Shown: positions 1-5,286 of the stretch, piece by piece
How the letters are laid out: the number at the start of each line of letters is the position of its first letter
How positions within the stretch are numbered: position 1 is the first letter of the stretch
Assembly (NCBI GenBank): GCA_947178235.1
Contig: CAMWXQ010000109.1
Coordinates: 1-5,286, forward strand
Origin: an uncultured Muribaculaceae bacterium
GTDB taxonomy: Bacteria > Bacteroidota > Bacteroidia > Bacteroidales > Muribaculaceae
Direction: 5' to 3'
DNA: 5,286 bases
Program-made: the position numbers and the translations under genes
Notes under the pieces: generated by a model
The model's input: the letters and a program-made list of their open reading frames with translations, nothing else
Database searches by the model: none
Told to the model about the DNA's origin: nothing

Positions 1-11
1 GTCCATGGGGG

Positions 12-45
12 AATTGAGAATTGAGAATGGAGAATTGAGAATTTC
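12..45. repeat. 7-bp tandem array A1 (AATTGAG)
   Basis: Four consecutive 7-bp units occupy 12-39: AATTGAG, AATTGAG, AATGGAG, AATTGAG. A truncated AATTTC unit follows at 40-45. The third unit has one substitution. The period is not a multiple of three, so the array is not maintained as coding sequence. The unit is one base away from the AATTAAG units found after rsmH and after murE, so the three arrays belong to one family. Function is unknown. Confidence 0.85.
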
Positions 46-56
46 TTGGGTCGCAG

Positions 57-92
57 CTTATAAGATTTATAAGACTTATAAGACCTATAATA
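57..92. repeat. 9-bp tandem array B1 (CTTATAAGA)
   Basis: Four 9-bp units run without a break: CTTATAAGA (57-65), TTTATAAGA (66-74), CTTATAAGA (75-83) and the decayed CCTATAATA (84-92). Each unit is an 8-bp palindrome or near-palindrome (CTTATAAG) plus a single linker A. It lies 11 bp after array A1. The array after rsmH has the same palindrome but a linker T and the reverse-complement variant CTTATAAA, so the two 9-bp arrays are in opposite orientation. Function is unknown; the chance short reading frame across it is not a credible gene. Confidence 0.85.
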
Positions 93-197
93 AACTAACA
101 TCCCCCCTGCCCGGAAAGTTCGTGGATTCTCAAATGCAAATATTTTATCTACACCTGGTGATAGGAAATGTTGAAAACTTTTCTCTATATATTGCGT

Positions 198-221
198 GTT
201 TGGGGGTTTGGGTGTTTGCTT
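198..221. repeat. 8-bp G/T-rich triplicate overlapping the promoter
   Basis: Three direct 8-bp units abut: GTTTGGGG (198-205), GTTTGGGT (206-213) and GTTTGCTT (214-221). The TTTG of the third unit is the predicted -33 element of the rsmH promoter, so the repeat lies where a regulator would touch RNA polymerase. MraZ proteins of other bacteria bind TGGG-type repeats ahead of this same cluster. Here TGGG occurs only twice, with an 8-bp rather than a 10-bp period, so an operator role is only a suggestion. Confidence 0.6.
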
Positions 222-246
222 TTGCAAATTATTTGTATTAATTTTG
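215..246 (+). promoter_or_regulatory. Bacteroidota-type promoter for rsmH and downstream genes
   Basis: TTTG at 215-218 and TAATTTTG at 239-246 match the Bacteroides sigma-ABfr consensus (TTTG at -33, TAnnTTTG at -7) with a 20-bp spacer, within the usual 19-21 range. The -7 element is a perfect match. Transcription would be expected to begin a few bases downstream, around 251-255, leaving only about 15-20 nt of leader before the rsmH ATG. The surrounding DNA is AT-rich, in contrast to the coding DNA. No other equally good match was noticed in the window, so this probably drives all four genes, unless read-through from an upstream gene also contributes. Confidence 0.75.
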
Positions 247-264
247 TACCCCTGAAAACCGGAC

Positions 265-273
265 ATGAGATGA
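265..273 (+). other. Two-codon ORF (ATG AGA TGA) overlapping the rsmH start
   Basis: An ATG at 265 opens a frame of Met-Arg-stop, and its TGA stop (271-273) overlaps the rsmH ATG (270-272) in the arrangement ATGAGATGA. It lies within the predicted 15-20 nt leader. If ribosomes start at 265 they would end on the rsmH start and could re-initiate there. This is an observation only; such short frames arise easily by chance. Confidence 0.3.
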
Positions 274-1193
274 CCCAAGAACTACCCTACCATATCCCCG
301 CCCTGCTGCCCGAATCGCTCCGGGCGCTCGACCTGCATCCGGGCGGCATTTATGTCGACGCCACTTATGGCGGAGGCGGCCACAGCTCGGCCATCCTCGA
401 ACAGCTCGACGCCTCGGCAGGGGGGCATCTCTATGCCTTCGACCAGGACATGGACGCCATCGCCCGCGCCCCGCAGGGTGACGCGAGGCTCACGATGGTG
501 TACTCGAACTTCCGCTTCATCACCAACTGGATGCGCTTCCACGAGGTCGACGCGGTGGACGGCGTGCTGGCCGACCTCGGGGTGTCGTCGCACCACTTCG
601 ACGACGCCGAGAGGGGATTCTCGTTCCGCGCCGACGGCCCCCTCGACATGCGCATGAACCGCAGCGCCCGCGAGACCGCCGCCGACATCCTCGCCACACG
701 CAGCGCCGAGGAGCTGACACGCATCTGGAAACTCTATGGCGAGTTTGACCAGGCCGCACGCCTGGCCCGCGCCGTCGTGAAGGCCCGCGAGGAGGGACGC
801 CCCATGACCCGCATCAGCGACCTGCTCGCCCTCGTCGGGCCGATGACCGACCCGCGCCGCGAGAAGAAGGAGCTTGCCCAGGTCTTCCAGGGGCTCCGCA
901 TCGAGGTCAACCGCGAGCTCGACGCCCTGCGCGAGCTGCTCGAGGGTGCCCTGAGGGTCTTGAAGCCCGGGGGACGCCTCGCCGTCATCACATACCACAG
1001 CCTCGAAGACCGGCTGGTGAAGAACTTCATCAAGACGGGCAACTTCGACGGCACGGTCGAGAAGGATTTCTTCGGACGCTCGAACGCGCCGATGAAACCG
1101 CTCTCGGGCAAACCGATAGTCCCCACCGCCGAGGAGGTCGAACGCAACCCCCGCGCCCGCAGTGCAAAACTCCGCGTGGGAATTAAGAATTAA
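270..1193 (+). CDS. rsmH: 16S rRNA (cytosine(1402)-N(4))-methyltransferase RsmH (MraW)
   Basis: A 307-residue cytoplasmic methyltransferase. By family knowledge, RsmH uses S-adenosylmethionine to methylate N4 of C1402 in the 16S rRNA decoding centre. Visible motifs: SAM-binding motif I DATYGGGGHS (residues 30-39), the acidic FDQD strand (57-60), DLGVSS (102-107), RGFSFRADGPLDMRMN (115-130), the late YHSLEDR (242-248) and the NPRARSAKLRV tail. Length is normal for the family, about 300-315. The ATG at 270 is chosen because the protein then opens with the family-typical YHIPALLPE; the in-frame ATG at 168 would place 34 unrelated hydrophobic residues before it and lies upstream of the predicted promoter. 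There is no clear Shine-Dalgarno. Oddity: the last residues and the TAA stop (GIKN-stop) are encoded by the 7-bp array A2, so the C-terminus has been rewritten by a repeat. It is the first gene of the four and precedes ftsL as in other dcw clusters. Confidence 0.97.
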   Translation: MTQELPYHIPALLPESLRALDLHPGGIYVDATYGGGGHSSAILEQLDASAGGHLYAFDQDMDAIARAPQGDARLTMVYSNFRFITNWMRFHEVDAVDGVLADLGVSSHHFDDAERGFSFRADGPLDMRMNRSARETAADILATRSAEELTRIWKLYGEFDQAARLARAVVKAREEGRPMTRISDLLALVGPMTDPRREKKELAQVFQGLRIEVNRELDALRELLEGALRVLKPGGRLAVITYHSLEDRLVKNFIKTGNFDGTVEKDFFGRSNAPMKPLSGKPIVPTAEEVERNPRARSAKLRVGIKN

Positions 1194-1194
1194 G
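1181..1194. repeat. 7-bp tandem array A2 (AATTAAG x2)
   Basis: Two perfect AATTAAG units, 1181-1187 and 1188-1194, cover the rsmH stop codon (TAA at 1191-1193) and pass straight into the 9-bp array B2. The unit differs by one base from array A1 (AATTGAG) and equals two units of array A3. Two copies alone could be chance. Its position directly ahead of a 9-bp array, as at the window start, is the reason to list it. Confidence 0.7.
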
Positions 1195-1239
1195 TCTTAT
1201 AAATCTTATAAGTCATATAAGTCTTATAAATCTGATAGG
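1195..1239. repeat. 9-bp tandem array B2 (TCTTATAAR) ending at the ftsL-like ATG
   Basis: Five exact-length 9-bp units: TCTTATAAA (1195-1203), TCTTATAAG (1204-1212), TCATATAAG (1213-1221), TCTTATAAA (1222-1230) and the decayed TCTGATAGG (1231-1239). The next base is the A of the ftsL-like ATG, so the array forms the whole ribosome-binding region of that gene and contains no Shine-Dalgarno motif beyond the degenerate GATAGG. Relative to array B1 the orientation is inverted (linker T, variant CTTATAAA). In the ftsL frame it reads as repeated Tyr-Lys-Ser without stops. Confidence 0.88.
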
Positions 1240-1569
1240 ATGGCCAAGAAAAAGAAAAAACAGAGCATAGGCCGCAATGTGATCTTCGGGCGAGTCATAT
1301 CCAGTGACTTCTTCACCCGTCACTGGCTCGCCATCACCATCTTCATCGTGGTCATCATGGTCTACATCACGACCAAGTTCACCTACCGCGCCAACATCGA
1401 GCGCATCACCGCCCTCGAAAGACAGCTCGAAGTGGTGCAGAACGAGAAGGACCGCGAGCGCAGCGAATTCCGCTCGCGCACACGCGAGACCGCGATGCAG
1501 CACCTGGTCGACTCGCTCGGCCTCGGGCTCAGCGTCCAGCCCCAGCCCCCCTTCCCCATCGAGGAATGA
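1240..1569 (+). CDS. FtsL-like small membrane division protein
   Basis: A 109-residue bitopic membrane protein in the position of ftsL, between rsmH and ftsI. Visible: a Lys-rich cytoplasmic start (MAKKKKK), one transmembrane segment at about residues 29-45 (LAITIFIVVIMVYITT), then a charged heptad-like coiled coil at about 50-85 (IERITALERQLEVVQNEKDR) and a Pro-rich tail (PQPPFPIEE). This is the FtsL/DivIC architecture. Sequence identity to proteobacterial FtsL is not evident, as is usual for Bacteroidota, where the family is called FtsL-like. The likely role, by analogy, is a periplasmic coiled-coil scaffold that recruits or activates the FtsW-FtsI synthase. ATG 1240 is preferred because it gives the typical basic N-terminus. 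An in-frame GTG at 1162, inside rsmH, would add 26 residues that include Tyr-Lys-Ser repeats encoded by array B2, and is unlikely. Small ftsL genes are assigned mainly by context. Confidence 0.85.
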   Translation: MAKKKKKQSIGRNVIFGRVISSDFFTRHWLAITIFIVVIMVYITTKFTYRANIERITALERQLEVVQNEKDRERSEFRSRTRETAMQHLVDSLGLGLSVQPQPPFPIEE

Positions 1570-1612
1570 TACACCGGAACCCACACATATCTCCCCCACA
1601 CCCCCTGAACCA

Positions 1613-3709
1613 ATGCCAAAGCCTCTCGACAACCGCGCCATAATCCTGCTCCGCTACCTCATCGTGGTGGCGGGCATCCTCTTACTCTCGGGGCTCATCA
1701 TCAACAAGCTCACGGAGAACACCATCGTGAACGCCTCGAAGTGGAACGAGCGCGTGGCACGCGAGATGAGCGCCACCAAGGCCATCACCCCGCAGCGCGG
1801 CAACATCCTCGCCGCCGACGGGAGCATCCTGGCCACCAACCTCAACTTCTACACGGCCCGCATCGACTACCGCGCCGAGAAGTTCAACGAGCGGACCTTC
1901 CGCGACTCGGTGGATGTGCTGTCCAATGCCCTGGCCGACAAGTTCCCGCGACGTACGGCCGCCGAGTGGAAGGCCCACCTGCTGAAACCGCTCGACCTGC
2001 CCCGCGAGAAGCGTCCCCGCGCATGGAAGCTCATGGACGGCCTCACCCACGCCGACCAGGCCACGGTGCGCTCACTCCCCTACTTCCGCCGCAAGAGCGG
2101 CAACCGCACGGGTCTGACCTTCGAGAAGTACATGACCCGCTTCAACCCGTACGGGAACATGGCCAAGCGATCGATCGGGCGCGTCGGCAAGACAAGCGAA
2201 AGCGACGAGATACACGGATACTCGGGCATCGAGAAGGCGCTCGACTCGCTGCTCTACGGCCAGACGGGCGTGACACACAAGGTACACCTCACCAAGGACA
2301 TCGCCGACATGGCCGACCGCCCCGCCATCCCCGGATGCGACGTGGTGACCACCATCGACATCAATATGCAGGACATCGTCGAGAACGAGCTCAACAATGT
2401 GCTCGACTCGTGCGGGGCCGAGTGGGGCCTCGCCATACTCATGGATGTGAAGACCGGCGACATCAAGGCCATATCGAACCTCGAACAGAACCTCGACAAG
2501 ACCGGGTACATCGAGGCGCTCAACCGCGCCGTCCAGGGCTACGAGCCCGGATCGGTCATCAAGACCCTCTCGATGATGATCGCCGTCGAGGACGGCATCG
2601 TCACCGACATGGACGAGGTGCTGCCGACGGGCAACGGATGGGCCTACGCCGGGGGTCGCCCCATCACCGACGCCCACTGGACGGCGTCGATACGCGTGGG
2701 GGATGTCATCGAGCAGTCCTCCAACATCGGCATGGCCCGCATCATCACCCGCCGCTATGACCAGGACCCCGGGGGATTCTACTCGCGCATCAAGCGGACA
2801 GGATTCCTCGAACCGCTCAACACGGGCATCGCCGGCGAGCGCACACCGCGCATCGACTCGGTCGGCATCCGCGACGGCGGCCGCATCGCCCTCTCGCGCC
2901 AGTGCTACGGATACGCCACCGAGATTCCCCCCATCTACACCCTCGCGCTCTACAATGCCATCGCCGGCGGGGGACGCTTTGTCCGCCCGAGGCTCGTCCA
3001 GCAGCTGCGCGGGTCGGTCGACTCGATCATCCCCGTCGACTCGGTGGGCCCGGGGCGCGTCTGCTCGCCGCGCCCGGCGGCCATCATGCGCGAGATGCTC
3101 TCGCGGGTGGTATGGGGCGAACACGGCACAGGCAAGTTCCTGCGCAACGACCTCGTCAAGATCGCCGGGAAGACCGGAACCTGCTACATGATCGAGAACG
3201 GCCAGTACAATACATCGAAGAAGCGCCTGGCCTTCTGCGGATTCTTTCCCGCCGACAATCCCAAGTACACCTGCATGGTGCTGACCTTCCACCCCACCAA
3301 GAACTTCTTCGGGGCGGCCACGACGTCGGGCCAGGTGGTGAAGAACGTGGCGATGAAACTCTACTCGCGCGGCCTGCTCGACAACTCGTCGGAGTATGCC
3401 ACGGGCCAGGCCTCGACATCGGGGCCGACATTCTTCGCCTCGACCGACGCCGACCAGTATGCACGCTACAAGAAACCTTTCGCCCTGCTCTCGGGCAAGA
3501 GCCTCGAAGGGCCGTCGGCCTCCGCTCCGCGCGCCGAGGGTGTGGTACCCGACGTGAGCCACCTCGGGATCCGCGAGGCTATCGCCATAGTCGAGGCGGC
3601 GGGATTCGAGGTGAACGTGAACGGGAGCGGATTTGTCCGCAGCCAGAGCCCGTCGCCGCGGAGCCATGCCAAGGCGGGCTCGACCGTGACCCTCAACCTG
3701 GGCCGATGA
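1613..3709 (+). CDS. ftsI: FtsI/PBP3-type peptidoglycan D,D-transpeptidase with a PASTA domain
   Basis: A 698-residue class B penicillin-binding protein, the septal transpeptidase that cross-links stem peptides at the division site and is a target of beta-lactams. From the N-terminus: a short cytoplasmic tail, a membrane anchor at about residues 9-31, the PBP dimerisation/pedestal domain opening with RGNILAADGSILA (62-74), then the transpeptidase domain. Its three catalytic motifs are intact: SxxK as S314-V-I-K317 within YEPGSVIK, SxN as S369-S-N371, and KTGT at 520-523. A single PASTA domain occupies about 644-698 (VVPDVSHLGIREAI onward). E. coli FtsI lacks PASTA, but PASTA is found in division PBPs of other phyla. 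ATG 1613 is the only ATG that gives the usual short tail before the anchor; the longer frame from 1304 merely overlaps ftsL. It lies 43 bp after ftsL, with no Shine-Dalgarno in a C-rich gap. Partners are expected to be FtsW and the FtsL-like protein. Confidence 0.96.
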   Translation: MPKPLDNRAIILLRYLIVVAGILLLSGLIINKLTENTIVNASKWNERVAREMSATKAITPQRGNILAADGSILATNLNFYTARIDYRAEKFNERTFRDSVDVLSNALADKFPRRTAAEWKAHLLKPLDLPREKRPRAWKLMDGLTHADQATVRSLPYFRRKSGNRTGLTFEKYMTRFNPYGNMAKRSIGRVGKTSESDEIHGYSGIEKALDSLLYGQTGVTHKVHLTKDIADMADRPAIPGCDVVTTIDINMQDIVENELNNVLDSCGAEWGLAILMDVKTGDIKAISNLEQNLDKTGYIEALNRAVQGYEPGSVIKTLSMMIAVEDGIVTDMDEVLPTGNGWAYAGGRPITDAHWTASIRVGDVIEQSSNIGMARIITRRYDQDPGGFYSRIKRTGFLEPLNTGIAGERTPRIDSVGIRDGGRIALSRQCYGYATEIPPIYTLALYNAIAGGGRFVRPRLVQQLRGSVDSIIPVDSVGPGRVCSPRPAAIMREMLSRVVWGEHGTGKFLRNDLVKIAGKTGTCYMIENGQYNTSKKRLAFCGFFPADNPKYTCMVLTFHPTKNFFGAATTSGQVVKNVAMKLYSRGLLDNSSEYATGQASTSGPTFFASTDADQYARYKKPFALLSGKSLEGPSASAPRAEGVVPDVSHLGIREAIAIVEAAGFEVNVNGSGFVRSQSPSPRSHAKAGSTVTLNLGR

Positions 3710-3733
3710 AGACAATATAGTCCAAGAACGACA

Positions 3734-3754
3734 CATTATATATAAGTATATATG
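3734..3754 (+). promoter_or_regulatory. AT-rich potential hairpin enclosing the murE start codon
   Basis: CAT-T-ATATA (3734-3742, one bulged T at 3737) can pair with TATATATG (3747-3754) around the tetraloop TAAG. The murE ATG (3752-3754) would be inside the stem. Pairing is almost entirely A-U and therefore weak, so it may be no more than the A/T-rich, structure-poor start region usual in Bacteroidota. TATAAGT in it resembles the 9-bp repeat unit. No TTTG/TAnnTTTG promoter is seen in the gap. Confidence 0.25.
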
Positions 3755-5206
3755 CAACTCGAACAACTGCTCAAAGCCGTCAAGACCGTCGCCCGCGAGG
3801 GACGGCAGGACGGATTCGACGCCACCGGGCTCACCGCCGACTCGCGCGCGGTCTCGGAGGGGATGGTCTTCGTGGCCGTCCCGGGTGTCACCGTCGACGG
3901 ACACAAGTATATATCGGGCGCCGTCGAGCGCGGCGCCGGAGCCGTGGTGTGCGAGAGGATGCCCGAGACCATCGACCCGCGCGTGGCGTATATCCGCGTC
4001 GAGTCGTCGGCCATAGCCCTGGGGCAGCTCGCCTCACAGTGGTACGGCAACCCCTCGTCTAAGCTGACCCTCGTCGGCGTCACGGGCACCAACGGCAAGA
4101 CCACCACCGCGACACTCTACTACGAGATGGCACGCCTGCTCGGATTCAAGGCGGGTCTGCTCTCGACCGTGTGCAACTACATCGACTCGCGCCCCGTGCC
4201 CACCGACCACACCACCCCCGACCCGATCACCATCAACCGCCTCCTGGCCGAGATGGTCGAGGCGGGATGCACATACGCGGCGATGGAGGTGAGCTCGCAC
4301 GCCGCCCACCAGCACCGCATCGCGGGGCTGACCTTCGCGGGCGGCATCTTCACCAACCTCACCCGCGACCACATGGACTACCACAAGACGGTCGAGGCCT
4401 ACCTGCAAGCCAAGAAGATGTTCTTCGACGGGCTGCCCGCCGAGGCGTGGGCGCTGACCAACGCCGACGACAAGCGCGGGGCGGTGATGTTGCAGAACAC
4501 CCGTGCGCGCCGATACACCTACTCGCTGCGCTCGGATGCCGACTTCCGCGGGCGCATCGTCGAGCAGCGCCTCGACGGGACCCTCCTCAGCCTCAACGGG
4601 CGCGAGGTGGAGACCCTCTTCACGGGGCGGTTCAATGCCTGCAACCTCACGGCGGTCTACGGCGCGGGGGTTCTGACCGGTTGGCCCGTCGACGATGTGT
4701 TGCGCTGCATCTCGCAGCTCGTGCCTGTGGCGGGGAGGTTCCAGACCTTCCGCTCGGCCGACGGCGTGACCGCCATCGTGGACTATGCCCATACGCCCGA
4801 CGCCCTGGTCAATGTCCTCGACACCATCCGCGAGGTGGTGGGCGCGCAGGGCGAGATCATCACCGTCGTCGGATGCGGAGGCAACCGCGACGCGGGCAAG
4901 CGTCCCCTGATGGCCGCCGAGTCGGCGCGCCGCAGCGACCGCCTCATCCTCACCTCGGACAATCCGCGTTTCGAGGAGCCGGAGGCAATCATCGCCGACA
5001 TGGAGGCGGGGCTCGACGCCGACGCGCGCCGCAAGACGCTCCACATCACCGACCGCCGCGAGGCCATACGCACGGCGGTGGCCCTCGCCCGCCCCGGCAG
5101 CGTGATACTCGTCGCCGGCAAGGGTCACGAGGACTACCAGGAGGTGAAGGGTGTCAAGCACCACTTCGATGACAGGGAGGAAGTGAAGCGTGAGCTCGGA
5201 GTGTAA
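3752..5206 (+). CDS. murE: UDP-N-acetylmuramoyl-L-alanyl-D-glutamate--2,6-diaminopimelate ligase MurE
   Basis: A 484-residue cytoplasmic Mur ligase that adds the third stem-peptide residue to UDP-MurNAc-L-Ala-D-Glu using ATP. Visible: the N-terminal UDP-binding domain with DSR (30-32); the ATP P-loop GTNGKTT (112-118); TTPDP (154-158), which contacts the UDP-MurNAc substrate; Lys221 in YLQAKKMFF, the expected carbamylated lysine; DYAHTPDAL (344-352); [14 protein letters not shown] (374-387); and AGKGHEDYQ (455-463). The substrate-specificity motif is DNPR (403-406, DNPRFEEP), the form associated with meso-diaminopimelate rather than lysine ligases. Length is typical (480-500). The start is firm: an in-frame TAA at 3743-3745 lies nine bases upstream, so ATG 3752 is the first possible ATG. 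There is a 42-bp gap after ftsI with no Shine-Dalgarno. Downstream, mraY would be expected but falls outside the window. Confidence 0.97.
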   Translation: MQLEQLLKAVKTVAREGRQDGFDATGLTADSRAVSEGMVFVAVPGVTVDGHKYISGAVERGAGAVVCERMPETIDPRVAYIRVESSAIALGQLASQWYGNPSSKLTLVGVTGTNGKTTTATLYYEMARLLGFKAGLLSTVCNYIDSRPVPTDHTTPDPITINRLLAEMVEAGCTYAAMEVSSHAAHQHRIAGLTFAGGIFTNLTRDHMDYHKTVEAYLQAKKMFFDGLPAEAWALTNADDKRGAVMLQNTRARRYTYSLRSDADFRGRIVEQRLDGTLLSLNGREVETLFTGRFNACNLTAVYGAGVLTGWPVDDVLRCISQLVPVAGRFQTFRSADGVTAIVDYAHTPDALVNVLDTIREVVGAQGEIITVVGCGGNRDAGKRPLMAAESARRSDRLILTSDNPRFEEPEAIIADMEAGLDADARRKTLHITDRREAIRTAVALARPGSVILVAGKGHEDYQEVKGVKHHFDDREEVKRELGV

Positions 5207-5242
5207 ATTATGAATTATGAATTAAGAATTAAGAATTTTAAG
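5206..5242. repeat. 7-bp tandem array A3 (AATTATG/AATTAAG)
   Basis: Four 7-bp units start on the last base of the murE stop codon: AATTATG (5206-5212), AATTATG (5213-5219), AATTAAG (5220-5226) and AATTAAG (5227-5233), followed by an expanded AATTTTAAG (5234-5242). The AATTAAG units are identical to array A2, and the array has the same orientation as A1 and A2. As at rsmH, it begins right at a stop codon. A degenerate TATAA-containing stretch follows, as 9-bp arrays follow A1 and A2. Confidence 0.82.
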
Positions 5243-5255
5243 ATATATAATTCAT
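5210..5255. other. AT-rich inverted repeat after murE
   Basis: ATGAATTAT (5210-5218) is exactly complementary to ATAATTCAT (5247-5255), with 28 nt between. The left arm is made of array A3 units. Stem content is almost all A-T and no U-tract follows, so it is not a convincing terminator; in so AT-rich a stretch a 9-bp match may be accidental. Confidence 0.3.
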
Positions 5256-5286
5256 TCTAAATCTTTATTATTAATTTCTAAATCAT
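5243..5286. other. AT-rich non-coding end of window
   Basis: This stretch is almost entirely A and T with no reading frame of note and no TTTG/TAnnTTTG promoter match. It opens with ATATATAA, which looks like a degraded 9-bp repeat unit. It is presumably the first part of the spacer before the next dcw gene, probably mraY, but that gene is not in view. Confidence 0.5.

Noticed and set aside
145..153. DnaA box-like TTATCTACA
   Set aside because: It has one mismatch to TTATCCACA and stands alone; a partial match at about 169-177 has two mismatches. A single near-match in AT-rich DNA is expected by chance, and nothing else suggests an origin.
5..241. 78-codon plus-strand frame before rsmH
   Set aside because: Its first third is translation of the 7-bp and 9-bp repeats and its end runs through the promoter. 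It resembles no known protein and stops just at the -7 element.
168..269. Earlier in-frame start for rsmH at 168
   Set aside because: It would lie upstream of the predicted promoter and add 34 hydrophobic residues unlike any RsmH N-terminus, whereas ATG 270 gives the family start.
57..1239. CRISPR array
   Set aside because: The repeats are 7-9 bp and directly tandem, with no spacers and no cas genes in view.
1304..1612. Longer ftsI beginning inside ftsL
   Set aside because: The extra 103 residues are Ser/Pro-rich out-of-frame translation of ftsL, and the membrane anchor then would not be near the N-terminus.
2072..3904. 610-codon open frame on the minus strand
   Set aside because: It lies antisense to ftsI and murE, where every expected motif is intact. 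Its composition is what GC-rich codon bias produces on the opposite strand, and no recognisable domain appears in it. The other long antisense frames over rsmH (282-998) and murE (4034-5164) fail for the same reason.
5207..5286. Rho-independent terminator after murE
   Set aside because: The only dyad found is A-T based with a 28-nt loop and no following U-tract, and the cluster would be expected to continue into mraY.

Overview
The window is an ordinary, well-conserved piece of the division and cell wall (dcw) cluster of a GC-rich member of the Bacteroidota, most likely Bacteroidales. All four genes are on the + strand: rsmH (mraW), a small ftsL-like gene, ftsI (class B penicillin-binding protein with one C-terminal PASTA domain) and murE. 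The lineage is inferred from three things: the order rsmH-ftsL-like-ftsI-murE, a TTTG/TAnnTTTG promoter of the Bacteroides type ahead of rsmH, and the lack of clear Shine-Dalgarno sequences. GC-rich genes separated by very AT-rich simple repeats would fit Rikenellaceae, Muribaculaceae or a related family, but the sequence alone does not decide.

Layout. Bases 1-269 are non-coding and hold a 7-bp tandem array, a 9-bp tandem array, an 8-bp G/T-rich triplicate and the promoter. rsmH is at 270-1193. A second pair of 7-bp and 9-bp arrays (1181-1239) covers the rsmH stop codon and ends exactly at the ftsL-like ATG. The ftsL-like gene is at 1240-1569. After a 43-bp gap without a recognisable signal comes ftsI (1613-3709), and after a 42-bp AT-rich gap comes murE (3752-5206). 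A third 7-bp array starts at the murE stop codon, and the window ends in AT-rich non-coding DNA, before the mraY gene that would be expected next.

How the genes work together. MurE adds the third stem-peptide residue to the peptidoglycan precursor; its DNPR motif predicts meso-diaminopimelate. FtsI cross-links that peptidoglycan at the division septum. The FtsL-like protein is a probable divisome scaffold acting with FtsI. RsmH methylates 16S rRNA and is a long-standing passenger of the cluster. The short gaps and the absence of GC-rich terminators suggest one transcript starting just upstream of rsmH.

I found no new protein system. What merits a second look is the intergenic DNA: the same two-part repeat (7-bp units, then 9-bp units with a CTTATAAG palindromic core) at two junctions and in degenerate form at a third, with the 9-bp arrays on either side of rsmH in opposite orientation.
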